From: JABDIY01 sp041576015
Lineage (GTDB): Bacteria > Actinomycetota > Acidimicrobiia > Acidimicrobiales > SZUA-35
NCBI GenBank assembly: GCA_041576015.1
Contig: JBFGLT010000007.1
Location: 1-44,094, forward strand
Reading direction: 5' to 3'
Length of the DNA: 44,094 nt
Shown here: in pieces, positions 7,920 to 16,232 of the stretch
How the letters are laid out: every line of letters starts with the position of its first letter
How positions within the stretch are numbered: the stretch's first letter is position 1
Translations under genes and position numbers: made by a program
The notes under the pieces: model-generated
What the model was told of the DNA's origin: nothing
The model's input: the letters and a program-made list of their open reading frames with translations, nothing else
Database searches by the model: none

Positions 7920-8975
7920 TCAGCTGATCAGCTCGTACAGCGCAGCGTAGGTGCGTTCGATGCTGTCCCGGTGGAGATGCTCGTCCCGGGTGTGGGCGAC
8001 GGTCGGGTCACCGGCCCCGAAGTTGGTCGCGGGAATGCCGAGCTGAGCGAACCGTGCCACATCGGTCCAGCCCAGCTTGGCCGTGCGGCCACAGCCTTCG
8101 GCCAGGCGGTGCAGGATCGGGTGGTCCAGCGACGGCGGGCACGCAGGCGCATGGTCGGTCTCGTGCACGGCGTCGCCGCTGGCGTGATCCAGGCACGGGG
8201 CGATCCATTCGAGGAACCATGAGCGAGCCTGATCGAGCGTCCGATCCGGAGCGAACCGGTGATGTACGGTCACCACGACCTCGTCGGGCACGACGTTGCC
8301 GGCCCCGCCGCCGCTGATCCGGACCGCCTGCACCGACTCGACGAACTGGCACTCGTCGATGACCGGACGCCGGGGCACATACGAAGCAAGGTGCGCCAGC
8401 AGCGGCGCCGCTCGTTGGATGGCGTTGCGTCCCATCCACGGCCGCGCCGTGTGCGCCCGCGCCCCGCCCAGCATGATCTGAAAGCGGAGCGACCCCTGGC
8501 AACCGGCTTCGATATGGCCATCGGTGGGTTCGCCGAGGATCGCGCAGTCCCCGACGAGGAGGTCAGGGCGTTCCCGGATCAGCTCGCCGAGCCCGGAGTG
8601 CTCGAGCGGTTGTTCTTCGCGCGCGTAGAACACGAAGGTGAGATCCATCGACGGGTCGGGTATCTGGTGTGCCAGTTCGTGGAAGACTGCCAGACCACCC
8701 TTCATGTCGGCCGCTCCCAGTCCATAGAGGACATCGCCCTCGATCCTGGCGATCCCGTTGTTGTTCTCGGGCACCGTGTCGGTGTGGCCGGCGAGCAGCA
8801 GTCGATAGGGGCGATCGAGTTCGGTGCGGGCCACCAGGTTGTCACCGACCCGGGCGAGCCGAAGATGGGGGAGCTTCGCCAGATCGGCTTCGAGCCAGTC
8901 GACGAACTCGGACTCGGCGAAACTGACCGAGTGGATGTTGACAAAGTCGGCGGTCTTGGCCAGCAGATCGCTCAC
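7920..8975 (-). CDS. dapE: Succinyl-diaminopimelate desuccinylase DapE
   Basis: Di-zinc M20-family hydrolase of 351 residues that releases succinate from N-succinyl-LL-DAP to give LL-DAP, the DapF substrate. Metal ligands are visible in order: His64/Asp66 in LLAGHTDTVPE, Asp90 in GLGAADMKGG, the Glu pair in YAREEQPLEHSG, Glu in ILGEPTDGHIEAG, and the late His in AHTRDEHLH. The dimerisation segment (ARAHTARPWMGRNAI) is present. The actinobacterial/Gram-positive DapE length fits. GTG 8975 is preferred because homology begins with the VSDLLAKTADFVNIHSVS segment. The longer open frame upstream runs through the lexA terminator. It converges with dapD. Confidence 0.9.
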   Translation of the reverse strand: MSDLLAKTADFVNIHSVSFAESEFVDWLEADLAKLPHLRLARVGDNLVARTELDRPYRLLLAGHTDTVPENNNGIARIEGDVLYGLGAADMKGGLAVFHELAHQIPDPSMDLTFVFYAREEQPLEHSGLGELIRERPDLLVGDCAILGEPTDGHIEAGCQGSLRFQIMLGGARAHTARPWMGRNAIQRAAPLLAHLASYVPRRPVIDECQFVESVQAVRISGGGAGNVVPDEVVVTVHHRFAPDRTLDQARSWFLEWIAPCLDHASGDAVHETDHAPACPPSLDHPILHRLAEGCGRTAKLGWTDVARFAQLGIPATNFGAGDPTVAHTRDEHLHRDSIERTYAALYELIS

Positions 8976-8993
8976 CCGGTCAGGATAGAAGTG

Positions 8994-9031
8994 CAAAACG
9001 AACGAACCGGAACCTCGCGGTCCCGGTTCGT
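8994..9031 (-). terminator. Rho-independent terminator of lexA (minus strand)
   Basis: On the + strand ACGAACCGG (9002-9010) and CCGGTTCGT (9023-9031) form a perfect 9-bp stem, with a further ACC/GGT pairing inside after one A-C mismatch and a TCGC loop. Reading the minus strand, the hairpin is followed by a T-rich run (the AAAACG on the + strand at 8996-9001). It lies between the lexA stop (9164) and the dapE start, so it would end lexA transcription before dapE. Confidence 0.6.
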
Positions 9032-9163
9032 GAGTCGGACATCCCCCTCCCGACTGCGGCCATCGTACCAACTTGTGTCGAAGGGCACAATCGGGTGCCA
9101 CCGATGGAGTCCGCTCGTCAAGGGGCAAGTCGGGCCGACGGCGCTCGGCGGTGACCGAGGGGA

Positions 9164-9811
9164 CTACAGGCGGCGCAGCACGGTGACGACCCGGCCGAAG
9201 ATCTCCACGTCGTCGGGATCGAAGCGCATCGGCTCGAGGCGTTCGTTGGCCGGAAGCAAGATGATGTGCTGTGACGATGGGTCGACGCTGTACGTCTTGA
9301 CCGTCGCCTCCTCGCCGGGGAGTCCGGCGACGACGACGTCGCCGTTGTCGGCGGTGTTCTGCACGGTGGCGATCACGTAGTCTCCGTCCAGGATCCCTGC
9401 CTCGACCATGGAGTCGCCTTTGACCCGAAGCATGAACAGGTCACCGTCGCCGGTGAAGTCGGCCGGAACGGGGAGGCTCTCCTCGATGTTCTCGGCGGCG
9501 AGGACATCGGTGCCGGCGGCCACATCTCCCACCAGCGGGACATGGCGCATGGGTCGACGTTCGATATCGACCGCCCCGGTGGCGGAGTCCCAGTTCACCC
9601 TGAGCCCTCGCGGCGTGGCCGGGTCCCGCGAGAGGAACCCGAGGCGGTGCAGGTTGTTCAGGTGGTTGTGCACCGTCGACGACGACCGCATCCCGACGTA
9701 CTTGCCGATCTCGCGAACCGACGGGGGATAGCCGTTGTCCTCCATGAACGCCTCGATGAACTCGAGGATGGCCCGCTGTCGCGAGGTGAGTTGGTGCTCC
9801 GATGCCGACAT
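9164..9811 (-). CDS. lexA: SOS repressor LexA
   Basis: The 215-residue transcriptional repressor of the DNA damage regulon. The N-terminal winged helix begins LTSRQRAILEFIEAFMEDNGYPPSVREIGKYVGMRSSSTVHNHL in family style (about residues 8-50). The self-cleavage site is the Ala-Gly bond in VGDVAAGTDV. The catalytic dyad is Ser in KGDSMVEAGI and Lys in EEATVKTYS. All required residues are present, so RecA-stimulated autocleavage is expected. The ATG at 9811 is the start. Two LexA-type operators lie in the 207-bp divergent region shared with a LysM gene, giving autoregulation. This lexA-LysM-nrdR order is also found in mycobacteria. Confidence 0.96.
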   Translation of the reverse strand: MSASEHQLTSRQRAILEFIEAFMEDNGYPPSVREIGKYVGMRSSSTVHNHLNNLHRLGFLSRDPATPRGLRVNWDSATGAVDIERRPMRHVPLVGDVAAGTDVLAAENIEESLPVPADFTGDGDLFMLRVKGDSMVEAGILDGDYVIATVQNTADNGDVVVAGLPGEEATVKTYSVDPSSQHIILLPANERLEPMRFDPDDVEIFGRVVTVLRRL

Positions 9812-9872
9812 GTGTCCAGTATGCCACGTCGAGGGGTACGTTTGTTCGATTTGTTCGAACTCAGGGTTGTGG

Positions 9873-9888
9873 AAGAACGTCTGTTCGG
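9873..9888. promoter_or_regulatory. LexA box 1 (SOS operator)
   Basis: AAGAACGTCTGTTCGG contains GAAC-N4-GTTC, the actinobacterial SOS box core. It lies 61 bp upstream of lexA and about 130 bp upstream of the divergent LysM gene. Direct sequence match; binding not tested. Confidence 0.75.
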
Positions 9889-9903
9889 TCTACGGTCCGA
9901 CTG

Positions 9904-9919
9904 GCAAACACCTGTTCGA
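9904..9919. promoter_or_regulatory. LexA box 2 (weaker SOS operator)
   Basis: GCAAACACCTGTTCGA matches the box with one change in the left half (AAAC for GAAC). Its centre is 31 bp from box 1, about three helical turns, so two LexA dimers could sit on the same DNA face. It is closer to the LysM gene than box 1. Confidence 0.5.
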
Positions 9920-10018
9920 CCCACTCACGCCAGACGGGTTTGGGATCCGGACCGCCGGGAACACCGCCCATCGGGCCCGGCCACCGTCACTGTCACACCC
10001 CCCGAGGAGAATCACCGC

Positions 10019-10498
10019 ATGGTCGCACTGCTCAGCTCGGATCCGATCGATGCACACCTCGACACCGTCGCCGCACCGGCGGCTCCACGGCACCGGGCGC
10101 GCCACCTGCATGCGCTCCCTTCCCCCCATGCGGGGGCGCGTCCGCTGCCCGGCGCCGAAGGACGCTCCGATGGCTGGGAGGCGAGGCTCTGGGTCGGCAC
10201 CGCCCTCGTGCTCGCCCTCCTCGCATTCGCGGCGCTGCGGGTCGTCCAGCAGGCGCCGCCGGTCGCCTCGTGGGCCGAAGTCCACCGAGGTGTCGTGGAA
10301 CCCACGCCGCCGGACCCGGCGGTGGGCGAGTCGGTGCGGATCGTGCAGGCTGGAGAGACGCTCTGGGGAATCGCCGGCGATCTCGCACCCGGCGCCGATC
10401 GACGGGAGGTCGTCCAACGGCTCGCCGAGCGCAACGGTGGGTCTCACCTCCTGGCCGGTCAGACCTTGATCATTCCTGCTGCGGTCGGAAATCCGTAG
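10019..10498 (+). CDS. Membrane-anchored LysM protein, SOS-linked (Rv2719c/ChiZ position)
   Basis: A 159-residue protein with a basic, Pro/His-rich cytoplasmic N-terminus, one transmembrane segment at about residues 57-76, and a C-terminal extracytoplasmic LysM domain at about 106-153 (VRIVQAGETLWGIAGDLAP, then NGGSHLLAGQTLIIP). LysM binds peptidoglycan glycan chains. In mycobacteria the equivalent gene next to lexA (Rv2719c, ChiZ) is SOS-induced and affects cell division. By position and architecture I infer a similar damage-linked division or wall role, but no hydrolase domain is visible. The ATG at 10019 follows GAGGAGA. LexA boxes lie in the shared divergent promoter region. nrdR follows 44 bp downstream. 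Confidence 0.8.
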   Translation: MVALLSSDPIDAHLDTVAAPAAPRHRARHLHALPSPHAGARPLPGAEGRSDGWEARLWVGTALVLALLAFAALRVVQQAPPVASWAEVHRGVVEPTPPDPAVGESVRIVQAGETLWGIAGDLAPGADRREVVQRLAERNGGSHLLAGQTLIIPAAVGNP

Positions 10499-10511
10499 CC
10501 ACTTCAAGGAC

Positions 10512-10527
10512 GCCGCCCGACGGCGGC
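10512..10527 (+). other. Short GC hairpin ahead of nrdR
   Basis: GCCGCC-CGAC-GGCGGC forms a perfect 6-bp stem with a 4-base loop between the LysM stop and the nrdR Shine-Dalgarno AGGAG (10536-10540). No T tail follows, so it is more likely a processing or attenuation element than a full terminator. No function demonstrated. Confidence 0.35.
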
Positions 10528-10542
10528 CCTACGCTAGGAGTC

Positions 10543-10992
10543 GTGCGATGTCGGCAGTGTGGCGAACCCGACACCCGGGTGATCGACTCACGGGTGATCG
10601 AGGACGGGGATGCCATCCGGCGTCGCCGGTCCTGCACCGCCTGCGGGCAACGCTTCACCACCTTCGAACGAGTCGAGCGGGCCCCGCTGCTGGTTCGCAA
10701 GCGGGACGGGGATCGCCAGCCATACGTCGGGGCCAAGGTGCAGCGAGGCATCGAGCTGGCGGTGAAAGGCCGGCCGATCGCCTCCGAGCAGGTGATGACC
10801 ATCGTCGCCCGGGTCGAGGCGGCGATTCGAGCCAGCACCGCACCCTTTCCCACCGAGCAGATCGGCGACCTCGTGCTGGATTCGCTGAAGGAACTCGATC
10901 CGGTGGCCGCTCTCCGCTTCGCCAGCGTCTACAAGCACTTCGAAGATCTCTCCGATTTCGAGAAGGCGGCATCAGAGTTGTCCGAACCCTAG
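10543..10992 (+). CDS. nrdR: Transcriptional repressor NrdR
   Basis: A 149-residue nucleotide-sensing repressor of ribonucleotide reductase genes. The N-terminal zinc ribbon is RCRQCGEPDTRVIDSR with a second pair in SCTACGQRFTTFERVE. An ATP-cone follows (VRKRDGDRQPYVGAKVQRGI through about residue 137), and the ending ALRFASVYKHFEDLSDF is typical. The GTG at 10543 gives the canonical MRCRQCG start with AGGAG three bases upstream. The likely target, nrdJ, lies 1.3 kb downstream on the same strand. I could not identify a clear pair of NrdR boxes there. Confidence 0.95.
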   Translation: MRCRQCGEPDTRVIDSRVIEDGDAIRRRRSCTACGQRFTTFERVERAPLLVRKRDGDRQPYVGAKVQRGIELAVKGRPIASEQVMTIVARVEAAIRASTAPFPTEQIGDLVLDSLKELDPVAALRFASVYKHFEDLSDFEKAASELSEP

Positions 10993-11036
10993 TCGGCCGC
11001 CACCATCGATCGAGCAGGTGTCGCCACGAGCCGGCC

Positions 11037-11792
11037 TCACGAGCCGGCTCCGGGTCGGCGCCACTGGACGAAGAGGAGATCGTCCCCCTGCCACACGTGC
11101 GTCGGCACGAACCTCCTGGCGACGGCATCGGGCCCTGCGGAGGGCCGGTGGCTCGAACCGGCGACCAGCTGCGGCGAGAGCGTCAGATTCCACTCGTCGA
11201 CGCAGTCGGTCACGAGAAACTGCCCATTGAGGGTCGGGCCGCCCTCGAGCAGCACAATGCGGTGGCCGAGTCGGTCCAGGACCGACAGGATCTCGGGCGG
11301 GGACACCGTCTCGCCGGAGAGCTGTTCGATCCGCGCCCGATCGGCAAAGGCGGCGAGCGCTTCGCTGTCCGCAGCGGCACCGCAGATCACGATCGGTTGG
11401 TTTTCGGGGTCGCTGAACATCGGGAGGTTCGGATCGAGCGAGCCCGATGCGGTCACAACCGCAAGGGCCGGCCGCTCGGACTGATGCCGCTCCGAGCGGA
11501 GGCGCTGCACCCGTGCGTCGGGCTGGGGCGGGCGGTATCGCTCGGCGCGAACGGTCGCCGCGCCGGCGACGATGACGTCGGCCACGCCGCGCAGTGCCTG
11601 GAACATCTCCCTGTCGGCGGGACCTCCGAGTTCGCCCGACTTCCCCTCGACAGCGGTCCCGCCGTCGGCCGAGGCGACCATGTTGGTCAGCACGTAGGGG
11701 CGATCGACCGGCGGACGGCGATGCTGCTCGGCGATCGCCACCACCACGTCGATGGGAGCTGTGTCCGGGTCGTGTTGGAGTGGCACGATCAC
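11037..11792 (-). CDS. Pyrimidine reductase family protein (RibD C-terminal/DHFR-like fold)
   Basis: A 251-residue single-domain reductase related to the C-terminal half of RibD and to dihydrofolate reductase. The pattern LTNMVASADGGTAVEGKSGELGGPADREMFQALRG holds the substrate/cofactor segment SADG. VADVIVAGAATVRAERYRPP and ILLEGGPTLNG-type (VLLEGGPTLNGQFL) segments form the NADPH site. There is no deaminase domain. Stand-alone members occur in actinobacteria, for example near Rv2671, and their substrates are uncertain: riboflavin intermediate or another pyrimidine/pterin. It converges with nrdR (44 bp apart). Start is GTG 11792. Confidence 0.8.
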   Translation of the reverse strand: MIVPLQHDPDTAPIDVVVAIAEQHRRPPVDRPYVLTNMVASADGGTAVEGKSGELGGPADREMFQALRGVADVIVAGAATVRAERYRPPQPDARVQRLRSERHQSERPALAVVTASGSLDPNLPMFSDPENQPIVICGAAADSEALAAFADRARIEQLSGETVSPPEILSVLDRLGHRIVLLEGGPTLNGQFLVTDCVDEWNLTLSPQLVAGSSHRPSAGPDAVARRFVPTHVWQGDDLLFVQWRRPGAGS

Positions 11793-12302
11793 CGCGGTGA
11801 CTGTAGTGCGGTCAACCCGCTCGGTGGGCAGTACCCGCCCTGCGTCGACGGCGGCGGACCAATGTTCGTCGTGGGGGCCGAATTCCTACGAGAATCCACT
11901 TTTCATCCACCGAGGACACTCCCTAGCGTTGGGCCATGCCGGTGGGGCCGGTTCGAACACAGCGGAGGACGGGGGCAGCATTTGGGGGCCTCCTGGGCGA
12001 GTCTGGCAGCGCGAGCACCAGCCGTGTTGGGCGCGACGAAACCTGGACCTGTTGTCATCGAACCGGCCCGGCCGGGAGGTCTTGACATCACTGTAATTAC
12101 GATGTTGTATCAGAGGGGGTACGACGAGCCACGCCTGGGTACGACATCCCGACCACGATCACCATCGACGGTGACCATGCGGCCCTGCTCGCCACCGACA
12201 GCACGCGCTGAAGAGTCACCACGCCCTTGCACACTGGGTTGACCGCCGAGGCACCCTCGCCCGACCACGACCCCCAACCATGCTGATCAGGAGTTGACCA
12301 TC
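11793..12302. other. 510-bp intergenic region with nrdJ promoter and leader
   Basis: No convincing gene is present: the short open frames here lack ribosome binding sites and look like compositional noise. The right half carries a sigma-A-like promoter (12082-12110) and a leader of about 185 nt. The leader contains the direct repeat GGGTACGAC at 12117-12125 and 12137-12145 and a small TCACC/GGTGA hairpin (12159-12174). I saw no match to a cobalamin riboswitch B12 box. Confidence 0.5.
12082..12110 (+). promoter_or_regulatory. Putative sigma-A promoter of nrdJ with internal palindrome
   Basis: TTGACA (12082-12087) is a perfect -35 hexamer, followed after 17 bp by TTGTAT (12105-12110) as a partial -10. 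The spacer contains the 8-bp perfect palindrome GTAATTAC (12093-12100), flanked by ACATC (12085-12090 area) and GATGT (12101-12105), in an AT-rich island that stands out from its GC-rich surroundings. A repressor binding there would block RNA polymerase. Confidence 0.55.
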
Positions 12303-15101
12303 ATGACCATCGCCGAGGAACACATGGGAATCGGACTCCACCGGCACTTCACCACGGCGGACGTGGATCCGTACGAGACCGTCGATTGGGAGATTCGCGA
12401 CGCACGAATCGCCAACTGGAGGACCGGCGAGGTCGCCTTCGAACAGCTCGGCGTCGAGGTGCCGTCGTCTTGGTCGGTCAACGCCACCAACATCCTCGCC
12501 CAGAAGTACTTCCGGGGGACCCTGGGAACACCCGAACGAGAGCGGAGCCTCAAGCAGGTCGCCGATCGCATCGTGGGGACGATCACTCGATGGGGCGTCG
12601 ACGACGGGTACTTCGCCACCGCCGACGAGGCGGCGGCGTTCGAGTCCGAGCTCAAGTACCTCATCGTGCATCAACGAGCGGCATTCAACTCGCCGGTCTG
12701 GTTCAACATCGGAGTCGAAGGCGTTCCTCAGCAGGCCTCGGCGTGCTTCATCCTCTCGGTCGACGACACGATGGACTCGATCCTGAACTGGTACACCGAG
12801 GAGGGCATCATCTTCAAGGGGGGATCGGGCGCCGGCGTGAACCTCTCGCGCATCCGTTCCTCATCCGAACCGTTGCGGGGGGGCGGTACCGCATCGGGGC
12901 CGGTCAGCTTCATGCGGGGCGCGGACGCGTCGGCCGGAACGATCAAGAGCGGCGGTAAGACTCGCCGTGCGGCCAAGATGGTGATGCTCGACGTCGACCA
13001 TCCCGACATCGAGCAGTTCATCTGGTGCAAGGCCGAGGAGGAACGCAAGGCCCGAGCGCTGCGCGAAGCCGGCTTCGACATGGACCTCGACGGCAAGGAC
13101 ATCACCAGCATCCAGTACCAGAACGCCAACAACTCGGTACGCGTCAGCGATGCGTTCATGCACGCGGTTGTCGACGACACCGACTGGCACCTCATCGCCC
13201 GCACCGACGGTTCTGTGGTCCGGACGGTCAAGGCCCGCGACCTACTCAAGCAGCTGTCCCAGGCGGCATGGGAGTGCGCCGACCCCGGTGTGCAGTACGA
13301 CTCGACGATCAATCGCTGGCACACCGCGCCCCGGGCCGGAAGGATCGAGGGCAGCAATCCGTGTTCGGAGTACATGCACCTCAACGACAGCGCCTGCAAC
13401 CTTGCCAGCCTGAACCTGCTGTCGTTCCTGAACGACGACGCCACGTTCGACATCGAGGGGTTCAAGGCATCGATCGAGCACGTCTTCACCGCCCAGGACA
13501 TCCTGGTCGGCCGGGCCGACTACCCGACCGAGAAGATCGGCGACACCTCGCGGACATTCCGGCAATTGGGGCTCGGCTTCGCCAACATCGGCGCGCTCTT
13601 GATGAACCTCGGGCTGCCCTATGACTCCGACGAAGGACGGGCGGTGGCGGCATCCATCACGGCCCTGCTGACCGGGCATGCGTACCGCACCTCGGCCCGG
13701 ATGGCGGCGCGCATGGGGCCATTCCCTGGCTTCGCCGACAACGCCGATGCCATGCTCGACGTGCTGTCGATGCACCGGTCCGCCGTCGAGAACATCGACG
13801 CCGGACGAGTTCCTGATGCCCTCCTCGACGCCGCCCGCCACGCCTGGGATCAGGCCAACGAGCTCGGTCGACAGGTCGGAGTGCGGAACTCGCAGGCGTC
13901 GGTCATCGCACCGACGGGCACCATCGGTCTGCTCATGGACTGCGACACCACCGGGATCGAACCCGATCTCGGGCTCGTGAAGGTGAAGAAGCTCGTCGGC
14001 GGCGGCTCGATGATGATCGTCAACCAATCGGTCCCACGGGCGCTTCGCCGGCTCGGATACAGCGCAGATCAGATCGAGCGCATCACCGCCTACATCGACG
14101 AGCACTCGTCGATCGTCGGTGCCCCCGAACTCGATCCCCGGCACGAAGCAGTCTTCGCCTGCTCGATGGGCGACAACACGATTCACTATCTCGGACACGT
14201 CAAGATGATGGCGGCGGTGCAGCCATTCGTGTCCGGCGCCATCAGCAAGACGATCAACCTGCCCGAAGATGTGTCGGTGGAGGACGTGGAGCAACTCCAC
14301 ATCGACGCGTGGCGCATGGGCCTCAAGGCCGTCGCCATCTACCGGGACAATTGCAAGGTCGGTCAGCCACTGAGCACCAAGAAGTCGACCGCTGAGGAAC
14401 GCTCCGCCGACCGTTCGGATCCACGTCGTCAACCGACCGAACTGGTCGAGAAGGTCGTCTACAAACCCATACGAGAAAAGCTCCCGCGGAACCGTCGCAG
14501 CCGGACATTCGAGTTCCGGGTGGCCGACTGCAAGGGGTTCGTCACCGTCGGCGAATACGACGATGGCCGCCCCGGAGAGATCTTTCTGCGGGTCTCGAAA
14601 CAGGGATCGACGCTGGCGGGGATCATGGACGCCTTCGCCATCTCGGTATCCCACGGCCTCCAGTACGGGGTACCCCTGCGCAACTTCGTCGAGACCTTCA
14701 CCGGCATGCGATTCGAGCCGGCGGGCATGACCGACGACCCCGACGTGCGCATCGCGTCGTCGATCATGGACTATCTGTTCCGCAAGCTCGCCGTGCTGTA
14801 CATGCCCTCGAGTGAGCGCGCCGCCCTCGGGATCTTCACGACCGGCGAGCGCACGCAGCAGACGTTGCCCGGTGTCGACGAGGCCCTCGACACCGCCAGC
14901 GGGGACCTTCCGGCCGATCCACCCTCCATCGAGTCGGCGACCGAGTTGGTCGATCTGATCGAGGCGTCGGGGATTCCCCACACGCTCGAACAGCTGACCG
15001 ATCCCAATGCGCCGATGTGCATGCAGTGCGGAGTCACGATGTACCGGTCAGGGAGTTGCCACGCCTGCCCCAGTTGTGGCACCACGTCGGGCTGTAGCTG
15101 A
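12303..15101 (+). CDS. nrdJ: Class II (adenosylcobalamin-dependent) ribonucleotide reductase NrdJ
   Basis: A 932-residue enzyme that reduces ribonucleotides to deoxyribonucleotides with an adenosylcobalamin radical and needs no oxygen. Visible features: FNSPVWFNIGVEG, the substrate-site Cys in ASACFILSVDDTMDSI, the SGAGVNLSRIRS segment, thiyl-radical motif NPCSEYMHLNDSACNLASLNL (shown in part: NPCSE), and SVIAPTGTIGLLMDCDTTG. The tail carries CMQCG and CPSCG, the thiol/zinc region that re-reduces the active site. I chose ATG 12303 with AGGAG at 12289-12293; a TTG at 12294 is also in frame but too close to it. nrdR lies upstream, consistent with NrdR control, and the gene has its own promoter. 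Confidence 0.95.
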   Translation: MTIAEEHMGIGLHRHFTTADVDPYETVDWEIRDARIANWRTGEVAFEQLGVEVPSSWSVNATNILAQKYFRGTLGTPERERSLKQVADRIVGTITRWGVDDGYFATADEAAAFESELKYLIVHQRAAFNSPVWFNIGVEGVPQQASACFILSVDDTMDSILNWYTEEGIIFKGGSGAGVNLSRIRSSSEPLRGGGTASGPVSFMRGADASAGTIKSGGKTRRAAKMVMLDVDHPDIEQFIWCKAEEERKARALREAGFDMDLDGKDITSIQYQNANNSVRVSDAFMHAVVDDTDWHLIARTDGSVVRTVKARDLLKQLSQAAWECADPGVQYDSTINRWHTAPRAGRIEGSNPCSEYMHLNDSACNLASLNLLSFLNDDATFDIEGFKASIEHVFTAQDILVGRADYPTEKIGDTSRTFRQLGLGFANIGALLMNLGLPYDSDEGRAVAASITALLTGHAYRTSARMAARMGPFPGFADNADAMLDVLSMHRSAVENIDAGRVPDALLDAARHAWDQANELGRQVGVRNSQASVIAPTGTIGLLMDCDTTGIEPDLGLVKVKKLVGGGSMMIVNQSVPRALRRLGYSADQIERITAYIDEHSSIVGAPELDPRHEAVFACSMGDNTIHYLGHVKMMAAVQPFVSGAISKTINLPEDVSVEDVEQLHIDAWRMGLKAVAIYRDNCKVGQPLSTKKSTAEERSADRSDPRRQPTELVEKVVYKPIREKLPRNRRSRTFEFRVADCKGFVTVGEYDDGRPGEIFLRVSKQGSTLAGIMDAFAISVSHGLQYGVPLRNFVETFTGMRFEPAGMTDDPDVRIASSIMDYLFRKLAVLYMPSSERAALGIFTTGERTQQTLPGVDEALDTASGDLPADPPSIESATELVDLIEASGIPHTLEQLTDPNAPMCMQCGVTMYRSGSCHACPSCGTTSGCS

Positions 15102-15139
15102 GCAGCCTCCGTACCGCCGTGGCGAGGCCTTGCCCGACG

Positions 15140-16024
15140 TCAGGGGGTGGACGCCGACGCGTCGCCGTCGGTGGTCGTCGTGGTCTCGGCGGGCGTGGTC
15201 GTCGAGCCGTTCGACGCCGTCGATGTCGAGCCGGTGGCCTCGGTGGTGCTGGACTCGGCGCTCGTCGATGTCGTTGACTCGGGCTCGAGCGGTTCGGTCA
15301 CCACCGTGGTGGTGGCCGGCACCGTCGTGGAGGTGGTCGGATCGGGATCGACAGGTTCAAGGGGGTCCAGGACCGTGGTCGAGGGAACCGCAGGACCGGC
15401 GGTGGTGACCGACCCCGACGTCGAGCCGTCGGTCGACGGTGGCTGGTCGGATCGATCGGGACTCGCGACGGGCGACGTCGTGCTCGGCGCCGTCGAAGCC
15501 CCGGGGGTCGTCGGGCCCGAGTACGTCGGGATCCACGTGGGTGAGGTACCGGGCGACGACGGGATCTGCAGCGACGATCCCGAGGTTTCGCTCGAGTCCA
15601 CCGTTTCTGTCGACGGCCGCTCGGCGCTCGGCGGGTCAGAGCTCACCGACGGCGGCGGAAGCTCGGTCTCGGGGGGTGCCGTCGGTGGTGGGGTTGGCGC
15701 GGTGGCCGGAGTCTGCGTGCCCGTCGGTGCCGACGAGACCACGGGCTCCTCGTCGGTCGAGTCGGTGACCATCGCTGTCGACTCGATCACGGGCTCGGGC
15801 AGCGTCTCGATCAGCGCCGCGGTCGACCGTTGGGTGGTGACACCGCCGACATCGGGACCCAGCTCAGTAGAGTCAGAGGCCGGACCGACGTTGACGTCCC
15901 GGGCCTCGATGGCCTGGTATGCGAGCGGTCCTGCGATGGCCGCCACCGACATCGTCGACAACACCACCGCAAGCGCAAGCCGCGACGACTTCGTCGGTGA
16001 GGGATCGGCGTTCGGGTAGGTCAT
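15140..16024 (-). CDS. Ser/Thr/Pro-rich secreted or membrane-anchored protein
   Basis: A 294-residue protein with no recognised catalytic domain. The N-terminus (about residues 1-40) has a basic stretch and a hydrophobic segment LALAVVLSTMSVAAIAGPLA that can act as signal peptide or anchor. Nearly all the rest is low-complexity Ser, Thr, Pro, Glu and Asp, including TTSTTVPATTTVVTEP and a final STTTPAETTTTTDG stretch. Such mucin-like tails are often O-glycosylated wall spacers. The ATG at 16024 directly precedes the hydrophobic segment. The open frame extends further upstream but that part lacks coding character. It lies downstream of and convergent with nrdJ, 38 bp apart. Confidence 0.6.
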   Translation of the reverse strand: MTYPNADPSPTKSSRLALAVVLSTMSVAAIAGPLAYQAIEARDVNVGPASDSTELGPDVGGVTTQRSTAALIETLPEPVIESTAMVTDSTDEEPVVSSAPTGTQTPATAPTPPPTAPPETELPPPSVSSDPPSAERPSTETVDSSETSGSSLQIPSSPGTSPTWIPTYSGPTTPGASTAPSTTSPVASPDRSDQPPSTDGSTSGSVTTAGPAVPSTTVLDPLEPVDPDPTTSTTVPATTTVVTEPLEPESTTSTSAESSTTEATGSTSTASNGSTTTPAETTTTTDGDASASTP

Positions 16025-16232
16025 TGGCCTCGGAGTGGCTCGGCGGGGGGGCAGGAGGGACGGACGATGGTTGTTGAAAACCGGGGACACGTTTTTTCTA
16101 GTCAATATCGATGCTGCCGTGGGGCGTTCAGGATGATTAGCCCACGAGATTTCGCCGGAGGTGGTGGGTCTGAACACGAATCGCTGTCACCAAGCGTGGG
16201 TCCGGCCACTGATCGTGAGAATTTGCGTTGAT

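Noticed and set aside
11793..12302. Cobalamin riboswitch ahead of nrdJ
   Set aside because: A CACTGTAA string at 12089-12096 recalls part of a B12 box, but the conserved core elements (GGTGAA-like and GCCACTG context) are not present and the string overlaps a promoter.
11793..12302. Pair of NrdR boxes upstream of nrdJ
   Set aside because: No two matches to the known NrdR box (ACACTATAT-like) at the expected spacing were found; only the GTAATTAC palindrome.
15147..16019. Plus-strand Val/Gly-rich open frame opposite the Ser/Thr/Pro-rich gene
   Set aside because: The minus-strand frame has a signal-like start and composition typical of secreted linkers. The plus frame is its low-complexity mirror with no recognisable features.
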